Assembly (NCBI GenBank): GCA_017508315.1 | Contig: JAFVZE010000135.1 | Coordinates: 1 to 16,166 of the forward strand | DNA from: Kiritimatiellia bacterium | Lineage (GTDB): Bacteria; Verrucomicrobiota; Kiritimatiellia; RFP12; UBA1067 | Length of the DNA: 16,166 bases | Reading direction: 5' to 3' | In this document: positions 6,846 through 13,329 of the stretch, piece after piece | Position numbering within the stretch: position 1 is the stretch's first letter | Layout of the letters: every line of letters starts with the position of its first letter | The notes under the pieces: model-generated | What the model saw: only the letters and a program-made list of their open reading frames with translations | Told to the model about the DNA's origin: nothing | The model's database searches: none | Made by a program: the position numbers and the translations under genes

Positions 6846-7478
6846 ATGAGAAACATTTTCATCGTAGGCGCCGGCGGCTTCGGCCGCGAGGCGGTATGGA
6901 CGATAGAGCGCATCAACGCGGCGCAGCAGCAGCCGGTCTGGAACGTCATCGGTTTCGCCGACGACGATCCGGCGAAGGCGTCCGGCAATTTCGAGGGCTA
7001 TCCGCTGCTCGGCGGCGTCGGGAAGGCGTCCGCGGATCATCCCGGCGCGTCGGTCTTCATCGCGGTCGGCGACAACGCCGTCCGCCGCGAAATCTACCGG
7101 CGGCTGCGCGGGCACGATTTTCCCGCGCTCATCGATCCGTCGGCGCAGGTTTCGCCGACGACCGAGTTCAGGCACGGAACTTTCATCGCCTGCGAGGCCG
7201 TCGTTTCCGTCGGCACCGACATCGGCAAGTTCGTCATCATCAACGCCCGCGCCGGCGTCGGACACGATTCTATCGTGGGCGATTTCTCCAACATCGCGCC
7301 GGGAGTTTCGCTGTCCGGACACACCGTGATCGGCGAGGACGTGATGATGGGCACCAACAGCTGCACCGCGCCGGGGATGACCGTCGGCGACGGAGCGACG
7401 GTGGTCTGCGGAACGCCGGTGCTCAAAAACGTGGCCGCCAACACGACGCTTTCGCCTTTCGGAATCTTAAAGCAGTGA
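6846..7478 (+). CDS. NeuD/PglD-type sugar O/N-acyltransferase
   Basis: A 210-residue protein. The N-terminus is a small Rossmann-like PglD_N domain starting RNIFIVGAGGFGREAVWTI and containing GFADDDP (residues 36-42), the family's usual UDP-sugar binding part. From about residue 97 it becomes a left-handed beta-helix of hexapeptide repeats (VSVGTDIGKFVIINARAGVG, then GHDSIVGDFSNIAPG and GHTVIGEDVMMGTNS). H140 in GVGHDSIVGD corresponds to the catalytic histidine of PglD-type enzymes, which transfer an acetyl group from acetyl-CoA to a sugar nucleotide or sialic acid. The exact substrate is unknown. It is the first gene of a unit with waaA, overlapping it by 4 nt (GTGA), which points to surface glycan or lipopolysaccharide work. 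Confidence 0.85.
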   Translation: MRNIFIVGAGGFGREAVWTIERINAAQQQPVWNVIGFADDDPAKASGNFEGYPLLGGVGKASADHPGASVFIAVGDNAVRREIYRRLRGHDFPALIDPSAQVSPTTEFRHGTFIACEAVVSVGTDIGKFVIINARAGVGHDSIVGDFSNIAPGVSLSGHTVIGEDVMMGTNSCTAPGMTVGDGATVVCGTPVLKNVAANTTLSPFGILKQ

Positions 7479-8746
7479 AGTGGGCGCTCTACAATCTTCT
7501 TTTCGCGACCGTCTACCCGTTTCTGCTGCCCGGTTTTCTTCTGCGGATGCACAGGCGGGGAGGATACGCCGCGCGCATGGGCGACCGCTTTGCGCTTTAT
7601 CCGGAGGCGACGCTCGGCAAGCTGCGTGAAGGCGGCGGCGGTTTCGTGTGGATTCACGCCGTGTCGGTGGGCGAGGTGCAGGTGGCGGCGCAGTTCATGC
7701 GCGAATGGCGCAAGGCGGAGAAGGATGTCCGTTTCTGCTTTTCGACCACGTCGTCCACCGGCTGGCGGATGGCCGAGCGCGAACTTGCGGCGGAAGATGT
7801 CCTTATCTACAATCCGCTTGATTTCCCCTCGTTCGTCAAAAGTGCGCTCAAGACGGTAAGACCGCGCGCGGTGGTGCTTGTGGAAAGTGAAATCTGGCCG
7901 GTCTTCATCCGTACCGCCAGAAAGTATTCGGTGCCGCTTTTCCTGATCAACGCCCGCGTCAGCGACCGTTCCGCTCCGCGCTACCGCAGAGCGCGCTGGT
8001 TTTTCAAGGATGTGTTTTCGTCGTTCATGGCGATTTTCGCGCAGTCGAAACTTGATGGGCGCAGACTGATCGAAGCCGGAGCGCCGGAGGAGATAGTTCA
8101 TGTGACGGGAAGCTTCAAGTTCGACGCCGCGCGCCGCGCCGCGCCGGAAAAGGAGGCGGAGCTGCGCGAATGGACGGGACGCGGGCGTCTTCTGCTCGGC
8201 GGCAGCACGTGGCCGGGAGAGGACGAGGTGCTGCTTTCGGCGTATCGGCAGCTGCTCGGCGAAGACGGAACGCTTAAGCTCGTGATCGCGCCGCGGCACT
8301 TCGAGAAGGCGGACGATGTCGAGGCGAATATCAAAAAGGCGGGGTTCGATTGCGTCCGCCGTTCGCGCGGAGAGACCGCCCGCGGAACCGGGCGGGAAGT
8401 GTTTTTAGCCGATACTACGGGAGAGCTTATGGGGTTCTACGGCATTGCGGACGCCGTCTTTGTGGGCAAGTCGCTCCGCGAACACGGTTCGCAGAACATG
8501 ATCGAGCCCTGTCTTTGCGGCAAGCCGACGGTGGTAGGTCCGTACACCGAGAATTTCCGGCCGGTGATGAGCGAACTTCTCTCCGACGATGCGATAGTTC
8601 AGGTCTCGGACGCGGATGAGTTGAAGCTGAAGATAAGATCGGCGCTTTTCGACGGCGAAAGCCTCGGGCTCCGCGCGGCGGCGGCGGTTGAGTCGCGCCG
8701 AGGGACGGTTGCGCGGTGCGTGTCGGAAATAAGGAGAGTTCTTTAA
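7475..8746 (+). CDS. waaA: 3-deoxy-D-manno-octulosonic acid (Kdo) transferase
   Basis: Transfers Kdo from CMP-Kdo to the lipid A precursor at the inner membrane; also named kdtA. The 423-residue length is typical. An N-terminal hydrophobic anchor (about 3-24, WALYNLLFATVYPFLLPGF) is followed by WIHAVSVGEVQ, whose E67 is the equivalent of the catalytic base in this GT30 family. Further family signatures are VLVESEIWP (134-142), GSFKFD (212-217), GGSTWPGEDE (242-251), APRH (272-275), the LADTTGELMGFYG region (311-323) and NMIEP (341-345). The GTG start overlaps the preceding stop as GTGA. The frame is open for 193 more codons upstream, but that stretch is Arg-rich shadow translation of the acyltransferase gene. 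Its presence implies a lipopolysaccharide-type outer membrane. Confidence 0.95.
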   Translation: MKWALYNLLFATVYPFLLPGFLLRMHRRGGYAARMGDRFALYPEATLGKLREGGGGFVWIHAVSVGEVQVAAQFMREWRKAEKDVRFCFSTTSSTGWRMAERELAAEDVLIYNPLDFPSFVKSALKTVRPRAVVLVESEIWPVFIRTARKYSVPLFLINARVSDRSAPRYRRARWFFKDVFSSFMAIFAQSKLDGRRLIEAGAPEEIVHVTGSFKFDAARRAAPEKEAELREWTGRGRLLLGGSTWPGEDEVLLSAYRQLLGEDGTLKLVIAPRHFEKADDVEANIKKAGFDCVRRSRGETARGTGREVFLADTTGELMGFYGIADAVFVGKSLREHGSQNMIEPCLCGKPTVVGPYTENFRPVMSELLSDDAIVQVSDADELKLKIRSALFDGESLGLRAAAAVESRRGTVARCVSEIRRVL

Positions 8747-9826
8747 GTGAGAAGATTTGCAGTCCTGTTGGCGCTCTCGGCGATCGTTTTCGGGTGTTCG
8801 CGCCGGGAAGATGCCGTAGAGACCGAAAAATACGTTTTTGCTCCGATAGTCGCCGTAAGCGCCCATATCGCGGTCGTGGAAAAACCCGATGCGGCGAGGG
8901 CGCTGCTCATCGGCGACGACGCCATGGCGCTCGAGCCTTATCTCGCGCGTGCCGGAGTGAAGTGCTTTTCCCGTCCCGACGGAAAATACGACATTGTCGC
9001 CGTCGCCTGTTCGCGGATGAGCGACCGGTCTTGCGAGCGGCTTTCACGGTATGTTTCCGAAAACGGGATTGTGGTCTGGGTCATGGACGTGAAAGGGGTT
9101 TCGGCGGAGGATTTCCGCGGCCGTCTGACGAATTTTTCCTTTCCTCAGGCGCATCTGTGGATGCCCGGCGAGACGAGATGGCTGCTCGTCGGGAGGAAGA
9201 CGCCGCGCAAGGTGAAACTCTCGGCAATGCTCGACTTCTATTCGCGCGAGGAGGCGTTCGAGGATTTCGCTTTTTCAAGATGCGCTTCGCTTCAGGAGTT
9301 GTTCGGAAGCTATATCGCCGACCGCGAGGCGGTCATGCCGGCTTTCGAACGCGGAGATCTTTCCGCCGAGGTGAAGCCGGAGTTCTTTCTGGAACGCAAC
9401 GTTTCGAACGTCGGGTGGATATCCCGCGACGGGGTGGACGGCGATATCGCCGCGGAGGTGTTCGCGAAAATGCGTTCCGTTCAGAAGGTGCGCCGCAAAG
9501 TGGTAAAGGGCAATATCGCTTCGGCGTCGGCCAAGGACCGCGAAGGGGAGAATCTCGCCACCGACATCTGGGCGGAGGCGGCCAAGGAGAATCCGAACGA
9601 CATGTTCCTTCTGGAGCGGCTCGACCGTCTGGAGCGCAACGCGAAAGGCTTTATGGCGGTAAGGAAGATCCTCATGGCGATGAAGTGCTACGAGACCATG
9701 GCGCTCATCCGCCCCGACGATCCGGTGGCGTTGAACAATTTCGCGATATGCCTTAAAAAGATCGGCAAGCTCGACATCGCGGAAAAAGTGCTTGCGCGTG
9801 CCGAAGAGCTTTTGAAAAAGAGATGA
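8747..9826 (+). CDS. Putative lipoprotein, degenerate spermidine-synthase-like with TPR-like C-terminus
   Basis: A 359-residue protein with a lipoprotein signal (MRRFAVLLALSAIVFGC, lipobox VFGC, C17). The start is GTG directly after the waaA stop, with AAGGAG about 10 nt upstream. The body is not a family I recognise outright, but the order of segments recalls fused spermidine-synthase-like proteins: a Rossmann-like strand ALLIGDDAMALEPYL (52-65), KYDIVAVACS (80-89), a helix then GIVVWVMDV (107-115), FPQAHLWMPGETRWLLVGRK (132-151) and PEFFLERN (211-218). The nucleotide loop that would normally be glycine-rich is GDDAMAL, and no catalytic acids are apparent, so any enzyme activity is doubtful. 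Residues about 280-359, including AVRKILMAMKCYETMALIRPDDP, look like one or two TPR-like helix pairs. Co-transcription with waaA suggests an envelope role. Family assignment is tentative. Confidence 0.6.
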   Translation: MRRFAVLLALSAIVFGCSRREDAVETEKYVFAPIVAVSAHIAVVEKPDAARALLIGDDAMALEPYLARAGVKCFSRPDGKYDIVAVACSRMSDRSCERLSRYVSENGIVVWVMDVKGVSAEDFRGRLTNFSFPQAHLWMPGETRWLLVGRKTPRKVKLSAMLDFYSREEAFEDFAFSRCASLQELFGSYIADREAVMPAFERGDLSAEVKPEFFLERNVSNVGWISRDGVDGDIAAEVFAKMRSVQKVRRKVVKGNIASASAKDREGENLATDIWAEAAKENPNDMFLLERLDRLERNAKGFMAVRKILMAMKCYETMALIRPDDPVALNNFAICLKKIGKLDIAEKVLARAEELLKKR

Positions 9827-9861
9827 TGCTCAAACGGAAAACAACTTGTGCCGCCTGCCGG

Positions 9862-9888
9862 ATGACTTGACAGAGAGCGTCAAATCAT
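9862..9888. promoter_or_regulatory. 27-bp inverted repeat, candidate operator
   Basis: ATGACTTGAC and GTCAAATCAT are inverted copies matching at 9 of 10 positions, separated by AGAGAGC. The left arm covers the -35 element TTGACA and the right arm ends just before the -10. Binding by a dimeric regulator here would block RNA polymerase. The cognate protein is unknown; a sugar-acid responsive regulator is only a guess from the downstream gene. Confidence 0.55.
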
Positions 9889-9896
9889 GATATTTT
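9867..9896 (+). promoter_or_regulatory. Promoter of the mannonate oxidoreductase operon
   Basis: A consensus -35 TTGACA (9867-9872) is followed after 18 bp by TATTTT (9891-9896), itself preceded by TGA as an extended -10. Predicted start is near 9903, giving a leader of about 44 nt that holds a small dyad (AATGA-GGGATT-TCATT, 9910-9925) and the ribosome binding site AAGGAG (9933-9938). Confidence 0.65.
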
Positions 9897-9946
9897 ACCC
9901 GCCTGTTTCAATGAGGGATTTCATTCCAACCTAAGGAGCAAAACAA

Positions 9947-10789
9947 ATGAAAATCGTCAGGGACAAGGGTGTCGAAGGAAAAGTCATCGTCTGCACGGGA
10001 GCTGCCGGAGTTCTCTGCTCGAGCATGACCGAAGATCTGCTGCGACACGGAGCGAAAGTGGCCGTTCTCGATCTTCGCGGCGAAGTCGCGCAGAAGTTCT
10101 GCGCCAAGCTCGCCAGGAAGGGGCTCAAGAACTGCATCCCCGTGGAGGCCAACGTTCTTGACCGCGACAGCCTCGAAGCGGCTAAGAAGACCGTTCTCAA
10201 AAAGTGGGGCCGCATCGACGTCCTCATCAACGGCGCGGGCGGCAACCACCCGAAGGGCACGACTCCCGCCGAACAGATGACCAAGGGCGTGAAGATCGAG
10301 GACACTTTCTTCGGCCTCACCGCCGAAGGTTTCGAATTCGTCAACAAGCTCAATCTCGTGGGCACCATCCTTCCCTGCCAGGTGTTCTGCAAGGAGATGC
10401 TCAAGAAGGGCGGCAGCGTTCTCAACTTCTGCTCGATGGCCGCCTACCAGCCGCTCACCAAGGTCGCGGCGTACGGCGCGGCGAAGGCCGGAATCATGAA
10501 CTTCACGGCGTTTCTCGCCACGCATCTTGCGCCCATGGGAGTTCGCGTCAACGCGCTCGCGCCGGGATTTTTCATCACCGATCAGAACCGCTTCCTGATG
10601 ATGGAGAAGGACGGCAAGACCCCGACCGCCCGCGGCAACAAGGTGCTCGCCAAGACCCCCATGCGCAAGTTCGGCCAGCCGAGCGACCTGCACGGCGCGG
10701 CGCGCTTCCTCATTTCGGACGACGCCTTGTTCGTGACCGGCGTCACGCTGCCGGTCGACGGCGGCTTCGTCTGCTATTCCGGGGTTTGA
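9947..10789 (+). CDS. uxuB: SDR-family D-mannonate oxidoreductase (fructuronate reductase)
   Basis: A 280-residue classical short-chain dehydrogenase. The nucleotide motif is TGAAGVLC (17-24), D42 in VLDLR suggests NAD(H) preference, the structural motif is INGAGGNHPKGTT (94-106), and the catalytic residues are S163, Y176 and K180 (FCSMAAYQP and YGAAKAG). NGAGGNHPK is characteristic of the SDR-type D-mannonate oxidoreductases such as Bacillus YjmF/UxuB, which interconvert D-fructuronate and D-mannonate in hexuronate breakdown. This SDR type is unrelated in fold class to E. coli UxuB. A good ribosome binding site (AAGGAG) lies 8 nt before the ATG. No uxuA or uxaC partner is in the window, so substrate assignment rests on motif similarity; a related sugar-acid dehydrogenase (KduD-like) is the main alternative. 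Confidence 0.82.
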   Translation: MKIVRDKGVEGKVIVCTGAAGVLCSSMTEDLLRHGAKVAVLDLRGEVAQKFCAKLARKGLKNCIPVEANVLDRDSLEAAKKTVLKKWGRIDVLINGAGGNHPKGTTPAEQMTKGVKIEDTFFGLTAEGFEFVNKLNLVGTILPCQVFCKEMLKKGGSVLNFCSMAAYQPLTKVAAYGAAKAGIMNFTAFLATHLAPMGVRVNALAPGFFITDQNRFLMMEKDGKTPTARGNKVLAKTPMRKFGQPSDLHGAARFLISDDALFVTGVTLPVDGGFVCYSGV

Positions 10790-10818
10790 TGCGTACAGAC
10801 TGAAGGACGGAGACGGAA

Positions 10819-11616
10819 ATGGGCAGTCATCACGGTACGCCGCACCGCAAAGGGCCGAGGGAACTCGTCACCGGCGGCGAATGGGTCTACGGCAGAAACC
10901 CCGTCGAAGAAGCGCTCGCCGCCGGGCGGCGCACGGCGATGGAAATAATTCTGCCGCCGGCCTCCCCGGACGAGGATGACCAGCTCAAGGTCATCCGCGA
11001 CGAGGCCGCCCGCCGCCGTCTTGTCATACGCACCGCCGAGCGCGCGCAGCTCGACAAGCTCACGCGCTTCGGCAACCATCAGGGGGTGGCGCTCAAAACG
11101 ACAGGCTATCCCTATGTCGGATTCGAGGAACTGCTCGAAGCGGCCGAATCCGATGAAAACTCTCTCGTGATCGTTCTCGACCATCTTGAAGACCCCCAGA
11201 ACGTGGGGTCGATTCTGCGCACCGCCTGCGCGGTCGGAGCGACCGGCGTCGTCATTCCCGAAGACCGCGCCTGCGGCATCACCCCGGCGGCGGTCCGCGC
11301 TTCGGCCGGCGGCGCCGAGCACATAAAGGTCGCCCACGTCGTCAATCTTCCGCGGGCGATGGAAGCGCTCAAAGAGGCCGGTGTCTGGTTCACCGGGCTT
11401 GATTGGGGCGATGACGCCAGAAAATATACGAAAATCGACTTCAAAGGGCGCGTCGGGCTTGTGATCGGAGCCGAGGGGCGCGGCATTTCCCGGCTCGTGA
11501 GGGAAAACTGCGACTTCATCGCCGAACTGCCGATGCCCGGCGGGTTTGAATCGCTCAACGCCGGTGTCGCCGCGGCGGTGACGATGTACGAAGTAGTGAG
11601 ACAGAGAGCGGGATGA
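10819..11616 (+). CDS. rlmB: 23S rRNA (guanosine-2'-O-)-methyltransferase RlmB, TrmH/SpoU family
   Basis: Methylates the 2'-oxygen of a conserved guanosine in the 23S rRNA peptidyl-transferase region (G2251 in E. coli), using SAM. The 265 residues show the N-terminal substrate-binding domain starting at VYGRNPVEEAL (23-33), with GNHQGVAL (85-92). The trefoil-knot methyltransferase domain follows: motif 1 DPQNVGSILRTA (125-136, N128 and R134), motif 2 LVIGAEGRGIS (214-224) and motif 3 ESLNAGVAAAV (244-254). GGAG (10809-10812) is 6 nt before the ATG. It follows the oxidoreductase after 29 nt and overlaps the next start by 4 nt (ATGA). Other SpoU-type RNA targets are possible, but the GNHQG element favours RlmB. 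Confidence 0.92.
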   Translation: MGSHHGTPHRKGPRELVTGGEWVYGRNPVEEALAAGRRTAMEIILPPASPDEDDQLKVIRDEAARRRLVIRTAERAQLDKLTRFGNHQGVALKTTGYPYVGFEELLEAAESDENSLVIVLDHLEDPQNVGSILRTACAVGATGVVIPEDRACGITPAAVRASAGGAEHIKVAHVVNLPRAMEALKEAGVWFTGLDWGDDARKYTKIDFKGRVGLVIGAEGRGISRLVRENCDFIAELPMPGGFESLNAGVAAAVTMYEVVRQRAG

Positions 11617-13313
11617 TGGAAAACGGCAATGCTTCATCCCTGGCGGCGATGCTGCTCAAATCTTCCGGGCTGTATTCGGAGGAGGCGCTTTCGCGCATCG
11701 CCGCCGGGAGACGGGCTAATCCGGGAATGGGGCTTGCGGAGGCGGCGGTCAAGTTCGGCGGCGTCAAGGAGAAGGAGTTTCTCGCCGGCGTCGGCAAGGT
11801 GCTGGGGCTTGATTCGGTCGACCTCGAACACCGGAATCCTACCCCAGAGGCTCTGCAGAAACTTCCGGCTTCGGCGGTCTATCAGTACAATGCGCTACCG
11901 TTCGCGCTTGACGAAGATTCCATCACGGTGGTGGCCAGCGATCCGTTCGACACTTCTGTCGCCGACGGGTTGAGGCTCGCGGCCGGAATCAAAGTCAATG
12001 TCGTATTGGCCCCGAAGGAAGACGTCGAGAAGGCGATCAAGAAGTTCTACGGCGTCGGCGCCGAGGCGATCGAGAAGATGCTCGAGGACGGCCGCTACGA
12101 TGTCGGCGACGACTTCGGCGCGATGACCAAGATCAACGTCGGCGAGGAAAGCGAAGAGGCCTCCATCGTCAGATTCGTCAACCAGATCATCGCCGAAGCC
12201 GACCGTCAGGGCGCGACCGACATCCATATCGAGCCGCAGGAGACGGAACTCAGGATCCGCTACCGCATCGACGGCATGCTTCACAAGGTGGACGTGCCGC
12301 CGCAGCTCAACCGGCTCAAATCGGCGATCATTTCGCGAATCAAGGTCATGGCGAACCTCGACATCGCCGAAAAGCGCCTGCCGATGGACGGTCGAATCGG
12401 AATCCGCATCCAGGGGCAGGACATCGACATTCGCGTTTCGACGATGCCGGCGGCGTACGGCGAATCGGTGTCGCTCAGACTTCTGGCCAAGAGCGGAAGC
12501 TTCGTCAAGATGTGCGATCTCGGGTTCAACGACCGCGACTTCGCGGTGGTGGACAAGATCATCCACCGCCCGAACGGAATTTTTCTCGTCACCGGACCTA
12601 CCGGTTCGGGCAAGTCGACGTCGCTCTATTCGTTTCTCTCCGAAGTGAACAAGATCGACGTGAGGATCATGACGGCCGAAGATCCGATCGAGTACCACAT
12701 GGCCGGCATCAATCAGGTGCAGATGCAGTCCGAAATCGGCATGGACTTCGCGAGGGCCCTGCGCGCGTTTCTCCGTCAGGACCCGGACATCATCATGGTC
12801 GGCGAAATCCGCGACCGCGAAACGGCCGAGATCGCCATCAACGCCTCGCTTACCGGTCACATGGTGTTTTCGACGCTGCACACGAACGACGCCGCCGGCG
12901 CGTTCCCGCGGCTTATCGATATGGGCGTGGAGCCGTTTCTCATCGCTTCGGCGGTCGCCGGCGTCATGGGGCAGCGTCTCTGCCGCCGGTTGTGTCCCGA
13001 CTGCCGCAGAGAAGTTCCGCTCGACCGCAAATACTACACGCTTGAATATCCGCCGGCGAAAGAGACGGTGTTCGAGCCCGGCGGTTGCGATGTGTGCAGC
13101 CGCACCGGCTACAAGGGCCGCAGGGCGCTTTTCGAGGTGCTGGACGTCGACGAGGATATCGAAGGGGCGATCGTGCGGCGCGAGAACGCCACGCAGATCC
13201 GCAATCTCTCGCTGTCGAAGGGCATGAAGACCCTGCGCGAAGACGGCTGGGCGAAGGTTTTTGCAGGAGTGACGTCGGTCAAGGAGGTTCTCCGCGTCAC
13301 CGAAGATCAGTGA
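11613..13313 (+). CDS. gspE: PilB/GspE-type assembly ATPase (type IV pilus or type II secretion)
   Basis: Cytoplasmic hexameric ATPase that powers assembly of pilins or pseudopilins. The 566 residues contain an N-terminal MshEN/T2SSE_N domain (about 50-145, LGLDSVDLEHRNPTPEALQK) and a second N-domain with ATDIHIEP (201-208). The ATPase core has Walker A GPTGSGKS (328-335), Asp box TAEDPIEY (354-361), Walker B with DPDIIMVGEIRDRET (390-404) and His box GHMVFSTLHTND (415-426). A tetracysteine zinc site is C461, C464, C492 and C495. No catalytic residue is missing. PilB and GspE cannot be separated from sequence alone, and no pilin, PilC/GspF or secretin gene is next to it. The ATG overlaps the rlmB stop (ATGA), so it is translationally coupled to an unrelated gene. 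Confidence 0.93.
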   Translation: MMENGNASSLAAMLLKSSGLYSEEALSRIAAGRRANPGMGLAEAAVKFGGVKEKEFLAGVGKVLGLDSVDLEHRNPTPEALQKLPASAVYQYNALPFALDEDSITVVASDPFDTSVADGLRLAAGIKVNVVLAPKEDVEKAIKKFYGVGAEAIEKMLEDGRYDVGDDFGAMTKINVGEESEEASIVRFVNQIIAEADRQGATDIHIEPQETELRIRYRIDGMLHKVDVPPQLNRLKSAIISRIKVMANLDIAEKRLPMDGRIGIRIQGQDIDIRVSTMPAAYGESVSLRLLAKSGSFVKMCDLGFNDRDFAVVDKIIHRPNGIFLVTGPTGSGKSTSLYSFLSEVNKIDVRIMTAEDPIEYHMAGINQVQMQSEIGMDFARALRAFLRQDPDIIMVGEIRDRETAEIAINASLTGHMVFSTLHTNDAAGAFPRLIDMGVEPFLIASAVAGVMGQRLCRRLCPDCRREVPLDRKYYTLEYPPAKETVFEPGGCDVCSRTGYKGRRALFEVLDVDEDIEGAIVRRENATQIRNLSLSKGMKTLREDGWAKVFAGVTSVKEVLRVTEDQ

Positions 13314-13329
13314 TAAAAGAAGAAAGAAA

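Noticed and set aside
6896..7474. 193-codon N-terminal extension of the waaA frame
   Set aside because: It is the shadow of the acyltransferase gene in another frame, Arg/His-rich and without similarity to waaA. The GTG at 7475 with a GTGA overlap gives the normal N-terminus.
7094..8299. 401-codon minus-strand frame
   Set aside because: Antisense to the end of the acyltransferase gene and most of waaA, with low-complexity Arg-rich translation.
10774..11637. 287-codon minus-strand frame
   Set aside because: Antisense to rlmB, which has all three SpoU motifs.
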